Shown here: positions 20,092-28,845 of the stretch, in pieces
How the letters are laid out: each line of letters opens with the position of its first letter
How positions within the stretch are numbered: position 1 is the first letter of the stretch
DNA from: Streptomyces abyssalis
GTDB lineage: Bacteria > Actinomycetota > Actinomycetes > Streptomycetales > Streptomycetaceae
NCBI RefSeq assembly: GCF_001751365.1
Contig: NZ_LJGT01000037.1
Coordinates: 248,001 to 312,000 of the forward strand
DNA length: 64,000 nucleotides
Direction of reading: 5' to 3'
Made by a program: the position numbers and the translations under genes
Notes under the pieces: model-generated
Seen by the model: the letters and a program-made list of their open reading frames with translations, nothing else
What the model was told of the DNA's origin: nothing
Database searches by the model: none

Positions 20092-20862
20092 ATGAGTTCA
20101 CGTCCTGTCAGAGTGCTGGTCTCCGTCCTGGCCGGTGCGGGGCTGGCGCTCGCCGCCCCCGCGGCCGTACCCGCACTCGCAAGCCCCGCTCCGGCCGCCT
20201 CCGCGGACGCCGCCCCAGCCGACGCCTGCTACACGTGGAGCGGAACGCTCAGCGAAGGCGCGTCCGGTGAGGCCGTGCGGCAGCTCCAGATCCGGGTCGC
20301 CGGATACCCCGGGGCCGGCAACCAGTTGGCCATCGACGGTCAGTTCGGGCCCGGCACGAAGGCCGCGGTGCAGCGCTTCCAGTCCGCCTACGGTCTGTCC
20401 GCCGACGGCGTCGCGGGTGCGCAGACCTTCGGCAAGATCTACGAGTTGCAGGACGACGACTGCACCCCGGTCAACTTCAGCTACGACGAGCTGAACAACT
20501 GCAACTCCGACTGGTCCGGCGGCAAGGTCGGAGCTGCGACGGCCCGCGCCAACGCCCTCGTCACCATGTGGAAGCTGCAGGCCATGCGGCACGCCATGGG
20601 TGACAAGCCGATCGACGTCAACGGCGGTTTCCGCAGCGTCGCCTGCAACGACTCGGTGGGCGGCGCGGCCAACAGCCGCCACCTGTACGGCCACGCGGCC
20701 GACCTCGGCGCTGGTTCGCAGGGCTTCTGCGCCCTGGCCCTGGCGGCCCGCAACCACGGGTTCACCGAGATCCTCGGCCCGGGCTACCCGGGGCACGACG
20801 ATCACACCCACGTCGCGGGCGGCGACGGCCGCTTCTGGTCGGCTCCCGACTGCGGTATGTGA
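20092..20862 (+). CDS. Secreted zinc D-Ala-D-Ala carboxypeptidase (M15) with peptidoglycan-binding domain
   Basis: This 256-residue exported enzyme trims pentapeptides in peptidoglycan. A signal peptide (residues 1 to about 32) is followed by a PG_binding_1 domain (about 45-115: SGEAVRQLQIRV, DGQFGPGTKAAVQRFQ, GLSADGVAG). The M15A catalytic domain (about 125-256) shows the zinc ligands in SRHLYGHAADLG (His and Asp) and GHDDHTHV, as in the Streptomyces albus G enzyme. Several cysteines suggest disulfides in the mature protein. AAGGAAGG lies 12 bp before the ATG. It appears to be a single-gene unit. Confidence 0.92.
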   Translation: MSSRPVRVLVSVLAGAGLALAAPAAVPALASPAPAASADAAPADACYTWSGTLSEGASGEAVRQLQIRVAGYPGAGNQLAIDGQFGPGTKAAVQRFQSAYGLSADGVAGAQTFGKIYELQDDDCTPVNFSYDELNNCNSDWSGGKVGAATARANALVTMWKLQAMRHAMGDKPIDVNGGFRSVACNDSVGGAANSRHLYGHAADLGAGSQGFCALALAARNHGFTEILGPGYPGHDDHTHVAGGDGRFWSAPDCGM

Positions 20863-21058
20863 ACGGCGAGTTCGCGCGCACCGACGCCCGTCCGGCACTT
20901 CGGCCCCGGACGGGCGTCGCCCGCGCGCGGCGTGTGAGGAAGGCTCCGGTATCCGGTCGATATCTCCGGGTGCGACGGCGCAGCACGGCGGACCTGCTCC
21001 CAGCCGAGTCAGCCGAGCATGGGAACAGACCCACGGCGGGGTCGGCGTCTGCGGGCGC

Positions 21059-21418
21059 TCACTTCGCGCCCATGAGTTCGAGGACCTTGTCGACGGCTTC
21101 GACGATCGGAACGCCGAGTGCGCCGACGGTTGCGGCGATGCCGGCCACGGCGAGCAGCGCCCGATGCCTCTCCTGCGGTCGGACCTCCGCGTCGGCCCGC
21201 AGCGCGGGCAGCGAGTCGTCGAGAGCCCCGGCGCTCTCCGGTCGCAGCCCGGCGCGCAGTTCCGGGACCAGGACGAGGAGTTCGCGCAGGGCCTCCTGTA
21301 CCGCTGGAGGTGCCGGTGCCGCTGTCACACGCTTGTCGATGCCGGTGTTCCCGGCGCCGCCGTGCATGGTGACGTGGTCGCCGCCGCCCAAGTAGTAGTG
21401 CCTGTCTCCGGCGCTCAT
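21059..21418 (-). CDS. Unknown small protein with N-terminal GD-V-M-GG-GN-G motif
   Basis: I do not recognise this 119-residue protein. It begins HYYLGGGDHVTMHGGAGNTG, followed by an Ala-rich stretch, a predicted helical middle rich in Leu/Arg, and a hydrophobic tail (LLAVAGIAATVGALGVPIVEAV, residues about 88-110) that may be one membrane helix. The opening motif is nearly repeated at the very end of the DUF6232 protein encoded just upstream (overlap TGATG), so the two proteins share a sequence tag. Joint translation and the shared tag suggest a physical partnership. Confidence 0.7.
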   Translation of the reverse strand: MSAGDRHYYLGGGDHVTMHGGAGNTGIDKRVTAAPAPPAVQEALRELLVLVPELRAGLRPESAGALDDSLPALRADAEVRPQERHRALLAVAGIAATVGALGVPIVEAVDKVLELMGAK

Positions 21419-22155
21419 CAGCTCGCCATCCCTACGTTGCCGCTGCCGCCGTACATGTTGACGTTGTCTCCGAAGTAGTAGTGAGCCGGGCTGATCGTGA
21501 TGGTGTCCACCCGGACCGCGAACTCCGCTGCCGGGTTCTCGATGGAGTCGGCGATCTGGTGGGCCAGCCGTCGCAGTTGATCCGGGGCGGGGCCGGCCAC
21601 CACGGCCGTGGACGGGCCGGATGTCTCCACCGCCAGGACGAAACGCGATGGAGCACCGAGTACCTGCACCATCTCCACGAAGAAGTAGACAAGCGCTGCG
21701 AACGCGACCAACCCCACGAATGTGGTGAACCCCGACGAACCGCCGCTGTCCTCGCTTGCGAAACTGCTGGACAAGTCGATCGCGGCGGCAAGCAGACCGA
21801 GGAGGGTCGCCAGTGCGCCGGTGAGCAGCAGCCTCTTCATGAACTGCACGACGGCTTCCTTGCGCCGGGGGTGGATGGTGAGCGTGTAGACCCGGGCGAT
21901 GTTGTGGAGCGGGTAGTAGGCGTCGCCCACCCAGAGCAGTCTCTTGCTGACTCGCAGGTCGACCCCGATGAGCGGCCTTTCCGGGCCCACCGGTGGCACG
22001 TCGGGGTGCGGATCGGCGGTGGGCCGCGGGGCACCCGGTGGCCGCGGCGGAGCGGAAGGGCGTGGCGGGCTCTCGCCCTGGGGCAAGCCTTCTCTCTTGG
22101 GTAAGCCGTCGGAAGGCGTATGCCCCTCCTGCCCTGCCGAGTCTGCTGACGTCAT
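21418..22155 (-). CDS. DUF6232-family membrane protein
   Basis: The 245-residue product has a Pro-rich N-terminal region (about 1-65), a DUF6232-like core starting LIGVDLRVSKRLLWVGDAYYPLHNIARV, two hydrophobic spans (about residues 115-135 and 155-175), and a C-terminal domain ending in HYYFGDNVNMYGGSGNVGMAS. Function of the family is unknown. The ATG at 22153-22155 is preferred because AAGGGG lies five bases before it; an ATG 18 bp further upstream has no ribosome site. The C-terminal motif YYxGDxVxMxGGxGNxG recurs at the start of the next gene's product. Confidence 0.75.
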   Translation of the reverse strand: MTSADSAGQEGHTPSDGLPKREGLPQGESPPRPSAPPRPPGAPRPTADPHPDVPPVGPERPLIGVDLRVSKRLLWVGDAYYPLHNIARVYTLTIHPRRKEAVVQFMKRLLLTGALATLLGLLAAAIDLSSSFASEDSGGSSGFTTFVGLVAFAALVYFFVEMVQVLGAPSRFVLAVETSGPSTAVVAGPAPDQLRRLAHQIADSIENPAAEFAVRVDTITISPAHYYFGDNVNMYGGSGNVGMAS

Positions 22156-22386
22156 GCGAGCCCCTTGGGTCATGTTCGGCCGGATGAGGGGTCCATTCAC
22201 CTCACTCCGGCTCGCTGACGCAAGCTGCGTTTGCAGGCATGAACAGGGTCGGCACAAATGGAAGCTGATGCTCCATCAGCTCGTCGGGTATTCGTGCCTC
22301 CCGGCCGCGCTGTTCCCGGTCCGCCCCCGGCTCACCCGGCCCCGCGCGCCCGCTCCTGATTCGCTTGTGTGAGCCAGGTGGCGGCA

Positions 22387-22739
22387 TCATCGTGACGGGG
22401 ACGACCCCGGCCCCTGCCGAGCGGGCAGTGTCTTTCCGGCTTGTCGCGTAACGGCCCTGCGGCACGGTCGTACCGCTGGCCGTTCCTCGGCTCTGCGCGC
22501 CAGCCGCCTGCCCCATGCCTGCCCGGGTGCTTCGACGTACCGGTAGGTGAGCGCGCTCAGCGGCAGCAACACGGCCAGGAAGCCCAACTCGAGGAGGAAC
22601 TCGTCGTGTTCGGGTCGAGAGGTCGTCGCGTCGACGGCTGACAGCAGTACGGGATGCAGAAGGTATACCGAGTAGCTGACCGTGCCCAGGCCCCTCATCC
22701 AGGGCGGCAGCCGCCTGTGGCGCAGAGCAAATCCGGCCC
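22387..22739 (-). pseudogene. Remnant of an acyltransferase (OafA/YrhL type), C-terminal part
   Basis: The minus strand encodes the last 115 or so residues of a membrane acyltransferase: FALRHRRLPPWMRGLGTVSY, then SVYLLHPVLL, and a final span LTYRYVEAPGQ. These match the end of acyltransferase-3 proteins (SYsxYLxHp and the YxxVExP motif). About two thirds of the gene is missing: at about 22740 the sequence switches to the start of a different gene. The piece has no start of its own and is probably dead. Confidence 0.75.
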
Positions 22740-22831
22740 CGGCCCTCGGTCTGCGCGTGGCCGACGACCTCCGCGAGGTCGAGCACGGGCGGTGCGGCGG
22801 ATCCGAGGAGGTGGAGCACGCGGGAGGTCAT
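22740..22831 (-). pseudogene. Remnant of a second HFCD flavoprotein gene, 5' end only
   Basis: From the ATG at 22831 the first 30 codons read TSRVLHLLGSAAPPVLDLAE and onward, closely matching the intact flavoprotein at 19135-19683. Similarity stops after about 92 bp, where the acyltransferase remnant begins in another frame. A deletion has therefore joined the head of one gene to the tail of another. Confidence 0.75.
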
Positions 22832-23218
22832 GGGGGCATCCCGTCACGCCGCGCCGGGGCGGAGACGGGAGTCATAGCGGCCTCGATGCGCCTGGAGGAT
22901 GTGAAGTCCCCGGGCTTCCCGATCCGCTGACGGTGTGGCAGGCGTGGAGCACTCACACTTTGTCCACATCGTGGATGAAGCCAACTTACCCTTTGTTAAA
23001 GGGGTTTCCGTATCGGACGAAGATGGCTACCGTCCTTGTGGTGTACCGGACATGAGTAGCTTTCCCCCTCGTTGTTCTCCTGTACGAACCGTTACACCCA
23101 CACTCCGGCTTCCCGGCCCGGGAAGCCCCGTTCCGGCGCGACGGCGCGCGCCTGTGCCAGCTCAAGCGGTCAACGACACCTACGTCACCAACCGTTCTCC
23201 CTCTCAGGAGGAAGTCGC
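22832..23218. promoter_or_regulatory. Upstream region of the PQQ-type dehydrogenase operon, with inverted repeat
   Basis: No gene is supported here. ACCCTTTGTTAAAGGGGT at 22988-23005 is an inverted repeat (CCCTTT / AAAGGG) in a locally AT-rich stretch about 215 bp before the start of the secreted dehydrogenase, and is a candidate operator. Confidence 0.4.
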
Positions 23219-25747
23219 GTGCACAGGATCACCCGTTCCTCATCCCTGCCCTCCGGACCCGTCAGACACCCACGACTGCGCCTGTCGCCGCACCGGCTGC
23301 GGCGGATGCGCGCCGCCCTCCGTTCCCGTATCGCCGTTCTCACCTCCTGCGTGCTGGTCGCCGGCGCTCTGACGCTGGGCGCCTCCCCGGCCGCACAGGC
23401 CGCGCAGCCGGCGGACGACGCCCCCGCCGCGGCGGACTTCCAGCAGGTCACCCTCGCCAAGGGGGAGCCGGAGACCGGTGAGCCCATGACGCTCGCCGTG
23501 CTGCCGGACAGTTCCGTGCTGCACACCTCGCGCGACGGCACCGTGCGGCTGACCGACCAGGGCGGCGCCACGAAGGTCGCCGGCGAGATCCCCGTCTACA
23601 GCCACGACGAGGAAGGGCTCCAAGGCGTCGGCGTGGACCCGGGCTTCGCCGACAACCGGTTCGTCTATCTCTACTACGCACCGCCCATGAACACCCCCGA
23701 GGGCGACGCGCCGGAGACGGGCAACCCGGACGACTTCAAGCCGTTCGAGGGTGTCAACCGGCTCTCCCGGTTCGTGCTTTCCGAGGACGGCACCCTCGAC
23801 ATGGACAGCGAGAAGAAGGTCCTCGAAGTCCCCGCCAGCCGCGGACTGTGCTGCCACGTCGGCGGCGACATCGCCTTCGACGCCGACGGGAACCTGCTGC
23901 TGTCCACCGGGGACGACACCAACCCGTTCCAGTCGGACGGCTACACACCCATCGACGAACGCGCCGACCGCAACCCGGCGTTCGACGCGCAGCGCAGCTC
24001 CGGCAACACCAACGACCTGCGCGGCAAGATCCTCCGCGTCAAGGTCGAGGACGACGGCACCTACGACATCCCCGAGGGCAACCTCTTCGAGCCGGGCACC
24101 GAGAAGACCCGTCCGGAGATCTACGCGATGGGCTTCCGCAACCCGTTCCGCATGACCGTCGACAAGCCCACGGGCATCGTCTACGTCGGCGACTACGGCC
24201 CCGACGCCGGCACCGCCGACCCGGCTCGCGGCCCTGCGGGCCAGGTGGAGTTCGCGCGCGTCACCGAGGCCGGCAACTACGGATGGCCGTACTGCACCGG
24301 CGACAACGACGCCTACACCGACTACGCCTTCGGCAGCGGGGAGTCCGGCGGGAAGTTCGACTGCGCCGCCCCGAAGAACGAGTCGCCGAACAACACCGGC
24401 CTGACCGACCTGCCGCCCGCACAGGCCGCCTGGATCCCCTACGACGGCGCGTCCGTACCCGAGTTCGGGGACGGCTCCGAATCGCCGATGGGCGGTCCCG
24501 TCTACCGCTACGACGAAGACCTCGACTCGGATGTGAAGTTCCCGCAGGAGTACGACGGGGACTTCTTCGCCGGCGAGTTCGGCCGTCAGTGGATCAAGCG
24601 CGTCGAGCAGGACTCCGGCGGCGGCGTCACCTCCATCAACTCCTTCCCCTGGAGCGGCACCCAGGTGATGGACATGGAGTTCGGCCCCGACGGTGCGCTC
24701 TACGTGCTCGACTACGGCACCGGCTACTTCAACGGCGACGAGAACTCGGCGGTCTACCGCATCGAGAACGCCACGGACGGCCACAGCCCCATCGCCGAGG
24801 CCAAGTCGGACAGGACCAGCGGGCAGGCGCCCCTGGAGGTCGCGTTCTCCTCCGAGGGCAGCAGCGACGCAGACGGCGAAGAGCTCAGCTACAGCTGGGA
24901 CTTCGGCGACGGCGCCACCTCCGCCGAGGCGAACCCGACGCACACCTACACGGAGAACGGCACGTACTCCGCCACCGTCACCGCCACCGACCCCGGTGGC
25001 CGCACCGGCAGCGCCAGCGTGATCGTCACCGTCGGCAACACGGCACCGAAGGTGGAGCTCCAAGTACCGGCCGACGGAACGCCGTTCAGCTTCGGGGACG
25101 AGGTGCCCTTCGAGGTGAAGGTGACCGACCCCGAGGACGGTGAGATCGACTGCTCGAAGGTGGAGGTCAGCTACATCCTCGGGCACGACAGCCACGGTCA
25201 CCCGATCACCTCGGCCAAGGGCTGCTCCGGCACGCTGGAGACTCCCGCCGACGGCGAACACGACCCGAACGCGGACATCTTCGGGGTCTTCGACGCCGAG
25301 TACACCGACAACGGAGGCGGCGGACAGGACCCGCTGACCAGCCACGACCAGAGCATCCTCCAGCCCGAGCACCGGCAGGCCGAGCACTTCACGACCTCGG
25401 CCGAAGGCGTGACCGTCGCCGACGCCGAGGGAGCGGAGGGCGGCCGTGCCGTCACAGGCGCGGACGACGGCCAGTGGATCGCCTTCGACCCCTACGTCAC
25501 CGAGGACGTCACCGAGCTGTCCGCACGCATCAAGGGCGGCGGCGCTGGCGGCGCGATCGAGGTACGGGCGGGAGCACCCGACGGCACGCTGCTCGGCACC
25601 GCCGAGGCCGGCACAGGGGACGGCTGGCGGGACGTGAGCACCGCGGTCGAGAACGCGCCGGAGGGGACGGGGAAGCTCTTCCTGGTCTTCAAGGGCGGCG
25701 GCAGCGACCTGTTCGACGTGGACAGCTTCAAGGTCACCACTGGCTGA
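23219..25747 (+). CDS. Secreted PQQ-dependent sugar dehydrogenase-like protein with PKD and CBM6 domains
   Basis: This 842-residue exported protein has a signal peptide (basic start, core SRIAVLTSCVLVAGALTLGA, cleavage after AQA). A six-bladed soluble glucose dehydrogenase-type propeller (about residues 65-520) follows, with GLCCHVGGDIAFDADGNLLL, GNTNDLRGKILRV and YAMGFRNPFRM. A PKD domain (about 533-605: SYSWDFGDG, YSATVTATDPGG) comes next, then a bridging domain and a CBM6-type C-terminus (about 720-842). It should oxidise a glycoside or polysaccharide end at the cell surface, holding PQQ and calcium if active. GTG at 23219 follows CAGGAGGA. The ThuA protein gene follows after 14 bp. Confidence 0.87.
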   Translation: MHRITRSSSLPSGPVRHPRLRLSPHRLRRMRAALRSRIAVLTSCVLVAGALTLGASPAAQAAQPADDAPAAADFQQVTLAKGEPETGEPMTLAVLPDSSVLHTSRDGTVRLTDQGGATKVAGEIPVYSHDEEGLQGVGVDPGFADNRFVYLYYAPPMNTPEGDAPETGNPDDFKPFEGVNRLSRFVLSEDGTLDMDSEKKVLEVPASRGLCCHVGGDIAFDADGNLLLSTGDDTNPFQSDGYTPIDERADRNPAFDAQRSSGNTNDLRGKILRVKVEDDGTYDIPEGNLFEPGTEKTRPEIYAMGFRNPFRMTVDKPTGIVYVGDYGPDAGTADPARGPAGQVEFARVTEAGNYGWPYCTGDNDAYTDYAFGSGESGGKFDCAAPKNESPNNTGLTDLPPAQAAWIPYDGASVPEFGDGSESPMGGPVYRYDEDLDSDVKFPQEYDGDFFAGEFGRQWIKRVEQDSGGGVTSINSFPWSGTQVMDMEFGPDGALYVLDYGTGYFNGDENSAVYRIENATDGHSPIAEAKSDRTSGQAPLEVAFSSEGSSDADGEELSYSWDFGDGATSAEANPTHTYTENGTYSATVTATDPGGRTGSASVIVTVGNTAPKVELQVPADGTPFSFGDEVPFEVKVTDPEDGEIDCSKVEVSYILGHDSHGHPITSAKGCSGTLETPADGEHDPNADIFGVFDAEYTDNGGGGQDPLTSHDQSILQPEHRQAEHFTTSAEGVTVADAEGAEGGRAVTGADDGQWIAFDPYVTEDVTELSARIKGGGAGGAIEVRAGAPDGTLLGTAEAGTGDGWRDVSTAVENAPEGTGKLFLVFKGGGSDLFDVDSFKVTTG

Positions 25748-25761
25748 GAGGAGGCGAGAAC

Positions 25762-27159
25762 GTGCGGAGCATGAGACGAACACGCAGGTCACGCACTGTT
25801 CGGCTGGCACTGGCCGCGTCTTCGGCGCTGCTGCTGAGCGCGGCGGCGGTGCCGGCTGACCCGGCACCGCCCGACGCACCGGACGAGGGCGAGTCCGTGC
25901 TGGTCTTCTCCAAGACCGCGGGTTTCCGGCACGACTCCATCCCCGACGGCATCGAGGCCCTGCAACAGCTCGGAGCCGAGGGCGGATTCACGGTGGAAGC
26001 CACGGAGGACGCCGGCGTCTTCACACCGGAACGTCTCGCCGCGTACGACGCCGTGGTCTTCCTCTCCACGACCGGCGACGTGCTCGACGAGACTCAGCAG
26101 GCCGCCTTCGAGGGCTACATCGAGGACGGAGGCGGCTACGTCGGCATCCACGCCGCTGCCGACACGGAGTACGAATGGCCGTGGTACGGCGGGCTCGTGG
26201 GTGCCTGGTTCGACTCGCACCCGCTGATCCAGCCCGCGACGGTCGAAGTCGAGGACCGTGCGCACCCGTCCACAGCCCATCTGGGCACGGCCTGGGAGCG
26301 CACCGACGAGTGGTACAACTACCGCACCAACCCGCGAGAGGACGTCCACGTCCTGGCGGCCCTCGACGAAGGCTCGTACGCGGGCGGCAACATGGGCGAC
26401 GACCATCCCATCGCCTGGTGCCACGAGTACGAGGGCGGCAGGTCCTTCTACACCGGCAGCGGACACACCAAGGAGTCCTACGCCGACGACGCCTTCCGGA
26501 CCCATCTGCTCGGCGGCGTGCGGTGGGCGACCGGAGCCGCGCAGGCCGACTGCCGTCCGGAGAACGGCTACACGTCCCTCTACGGCGAGGGCACCGGGCT
26601 GGAGCAGTGGAAACAGGCCGGGCCCGGCCACTTCGAGGAGAGCGACGACGGCACGCTCAACACCGTCGGCGGCATGGGCCTGTTGTGGCACCAGGCCGAA
26701 CAACAAGGCAGCTATTCGCTGAAGTTCGACTGGAGGATGACCGGGGACGACAACTCCGGTGTCTTCGTGGGCTTCCCGGCCTCCGACGACCCGTGGTCCG
26801 CCGTCGAGGCCGGCTACGAGATCCAGATCGACGCGAGCGACGTGCCGGAGAAGACGACCGGTTCCGTCTACGGATTCCAGTCGGCCGACCTGGAGGCCCG
26901 CGACGCGGCGCTCAACCCGCCGGGGGAGTGGAACACCTACGAGATCCGCGTCGAGGGTGAACGGCTCCAGGTCTGGCTCAACGGCACCCGTGTCAACGAC
27001 TTCACCAACTCCGATCCCGCGCGCAGTCTCACCGACGGCCACATCGGCCTGCAGAACCACGGCGACGGCGACGACGTGGCATTCCGCGACATCAGGCTGC
27101 GCGAACTGGCCCCTGCCGCCGGCGGCGGCAGGGCGGCACCGGAGGGAGGCGGGCACTGA
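25762..27159 (+). CDS. Secreted ThuA domain plus 3-keto-disaccharide hydrolase (DUF1080) protein
   Basis: This 465-residue protein is likely exported (basic start, then LALAASSALLLSAAAVPADP). A ThuA domain of the glutamine-amidotransferase-like fold covers about residues 40-260 (VLVFSKTAGFRHDSIPDG, GGGYVGIHAAADTEYEW, HPIAWCHEYEGGRSFYTG). A DUF1080 laminin-G-like domain covers about 285-450 (SLKFDWRMTGDDNSGVFVGF, GYEIQI, GEWNTYEIRVEGERLQVWLNG). DUF1080 enzymes cleave 3-keto-glycosides; ThuA was first linked to trehalose use. With the dehydrogenase encoded 14 bp upstream it could oxidise and then cleave extracellular glycosides. GTG at 25762 follows GAGAGGAGG. Confidence 0.87.
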   Translation: MRSMRRTRRSRTVRLALAASSALLLSAAAVPADPAPPDAPDEGESVLVFSKTAGFRHDSIPDGIEALQQLGAEGGFTVEATEDAGVFTPERLAAYDAVVFLSTTGDVLDETQQAAFEGYIEDGGGYVGIHAAADTEYEWPWYGGLVGAWFDSHPLIQPATVEVEDRAHPSTAHLGTAWERTDEWYNYRTNPREDVHVLAALDEGSYAGGNMGDDHPIAWCHEYEGGRSFYTGSGHTKESYADDAFRTHLLGGVRWATGAAQADCRPENGYTSLYGEGTGLEQWKQAGPGHFEESDDGTLNTVGGMGLLWHQAEQQGSYSLKFDWRMTGDDNSGVFVGFPASDDPWSAVEAGYEIQIDASDVPEKTTGSVYGFQSADLEARDAALNPPGEWNTYEIRVEGERLQVWLNGTRVNDFTNSDPARSLTDGHIGLQNHGDGDDVAFRDIRLRELAPAAGGGRAAPEGGGH

Positions 27160-27630
27160 GCCGGGCCGCACCGTCGCACGGGCACCGGCCACCGGGCCGC
27201 GGTCCGTGCCGGCGGCGGCCGTGAAAGCGGCGAACCGCTTCAACTGCCGTCCGGCACAAGCCGGATGACGAGCCGCAGCCAGCGGCCCGTCCGCACGGCG
27301 TCCACCGGCCCGAGGGGGGCCGGGGACTCCGTACGGGCGGCGGGCGAGGAGAACGCCGACTCCTCCCCGCCGCCCCGGGCGTCAACCGGCACGTGCGTGC
27401 GTGCGTACGTACGCACGCGGATGCGGAGGTAAGGAGGTGCTCAGGTACGGAGATGCGGGGGCACGCAGCCCCGTGGCCGCACCGGCCGCACCGGCACAGC
27501 ACCGCGCAGCCCGAATCCGCCGCACCGCCGCGGGACTCGTGTTCCGCTCCGCGCGACGCCGTTCAGCAGCACACACCCCCTCGCCGCGCCACCGTCCCAC
27601 CCGTACACCCCCTCACAGCGGAGGCAGGCA
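27160..27630. other. Non-coding upstream region of the Ebo-type operon
   Basis: No gene is supported in this 471-bp gap. It contains a perfect 20-bp palindrome at 27399-27418 (listed separately) and must carry the operon promoter, since the upstream gene ends 471 bp away. Confidence 0.5.
27399..27418. promoter_or_regulatory. Perfect 20-bp palindrome upstream of the Ebo-type operon
   Basis: GCGTGCGTACGTACGCACGC reads the same on both strands and lies about 210 bp before the first gene. It could be a repressor site; alternating purine-pyrimidine sequence of this kind can also adopt Z-DNA. Confidence 0.45.
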
Positions 27631-28845
27631 GTGACCCAAGACCACCCGAACCAGCCGACCGCAGGCCCGGACGCCGCCCGCACCGGCGTCTGGCTCATCG
27701 GAGCACGCGGTTCCGTCGCCACCACCGCGATCGCCGGCTGCGCGGCGCTCGCCTCCGGAATGCAGCCGCCCACCGGCATGGTCACCGAGACCGCCGCCTT
27801 CGCCGGATGCGGCCTGCCGCCGCTCACCCGGCTGGTGTTCGGCGGTCACGACACGGCGTCCTGTCCGCTGCCCAAACGCGCCGAGCAGCTCGTCGCCGGC
27901 GGTGTGCTTCCGCACGGCCTGCCCGCGGCCGTGCACGCCGAACTCGCCGCGGCCGACGCGTACATACGGCCTGGGGGGCCGCTCCCCGGAGGTCCGCCCC
28001 TGCTCCTCAGGGCTGAGGACGAGGGCCGTCCGACCGCCCCCCTCGGCGCCGCGAGCGACGGCCCGCGCGGCGAGGAGGAGCTGATCGACTCCTTCGCCGC
28101 CGACCTGACCGCCTTCACTCGCGACAACGCCCTCGCCCGTACGGTCGTCGTCAACGTCGCCTCCACGGAAGGCGCCCCCGGCGACGGGGACACACTTCCG
28201 CCCAGCTCCCTCTACGCGGCCGCCGCCCTGCGGGCCGGCTGCCCGTACGTGAACTTCACCCCGTCCACGGGGCTGCACCACCCCGTCCTGGACGACGCCG
28301 TCCGCAGCTCCCGGCTGCCGCATGCTGGCCGTGACGGCAAGACGGGCCAGACGCTGCTGCGTTCAGTGCTCGCGCCGATGTTCGCGCAGCGTGCGCTGCC
28401 CGTACGAGCATGGTCGGGCACCAATCTGCTCGGCGGGGGCGACGGCGCGGCGCTCGCCGAACCCGGCGCCGCGGCGGCGAAGAACGCAGGCAAAGAACGC
28501 GTGCTCGCCGACAACCTCGGCCGACTGCCCGAGGGCCAGCTGCACATCGACGACGTACCGGCGCTCGGGGACTGGAAGACGGCCTGGGACCACGTCGCCT
28601 TCGACGGCTTCCTCGGCTCCCGCATGATCCTCCAGACGGTCTGGCAAGGCTGCGACTCGGCACTCGCGGCGCCCCTCGTGCTCGACCTCGCCCGCATCGT
28701 CGCCCGCGCCCACGAGGCCGGAACCGCGGGCGCGGTGGAGGGACTTGGCTTCTACTTCAAGGACCCCGACACGGGCCCGGCCGACCTGCCGGGACAGTGG
28801 CGTGAACTGATGGATCTCGCCGGCCGTCTGCGGGCGGCTGCATGA
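27631..28845 (+). CDS. Inositol-3-phosphate synthase-like protein, first gene of an Ebo-type operon
   Basis: This 404-residue NAD-dependent cyclase homologue belongs to the myo-inositol-1-phosphate synthase family. It has the dinucleotide site VWLIGARGSVATTAIAG, PYVNFTPSTG in the middle, and the active-site region WSGTNLLGGGDGAALAEP with GSRMILQTVWQGCDSALAAP near the end. True synthases turn glucose-6-phosphate into inositol-3-phosphate; several catalytic stretches are shorter or altered, so it may cyclise a different sugar phosphate. The GTG at 27631 follows GCGGAGG. Its stop overlaps the next start (ATGA). In cyanobacterial ebo operons the sugar-cyclase position is held by a dehydroquinate-synthase-like EboD. 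Confidence 0.82.
   Translation: MTQDHPNQPTAGPDAARTGVWLIGARGSVATTAIAGCAALASGMQPPTGMVTETAAFAGCGLPPLTRLVFGGHDTASCPLPKRAEQLVAGGVLPHGLPAAVHAELAAADAYIRPGGPLPGGPPLLLRAEDEGRPTAPLGAASDGPRGEEELIDSFAADLTAFTRDNALARTVVVNVASTEGAPGDGDTLPPSSLYAAAALRAGCPYVNFTPSTGLHHPVLDDAVRSSRLPHAGRDGKTGQTLLRSVLAPMFAQRALPVRAWSGTNLLGGGDGAALAEPGAAAAKNAGKERVLADNLGRLPEGQLHIDDVPALGDWKTAWDHVAFDGFLGSRMILQTVWQGCDSALAAPLVLDLARIVARAHEAGTAGAVEGLGFYFKDPDTGPADLPGQWRELMDLAGRLRAAA

Noticed and set aside
23240..25879. An 879-codon minus-strand frame opposite the secreted dehydrogenase
   Set aside because: Val/Gly/Arg-rich antisense shadow without motifs.
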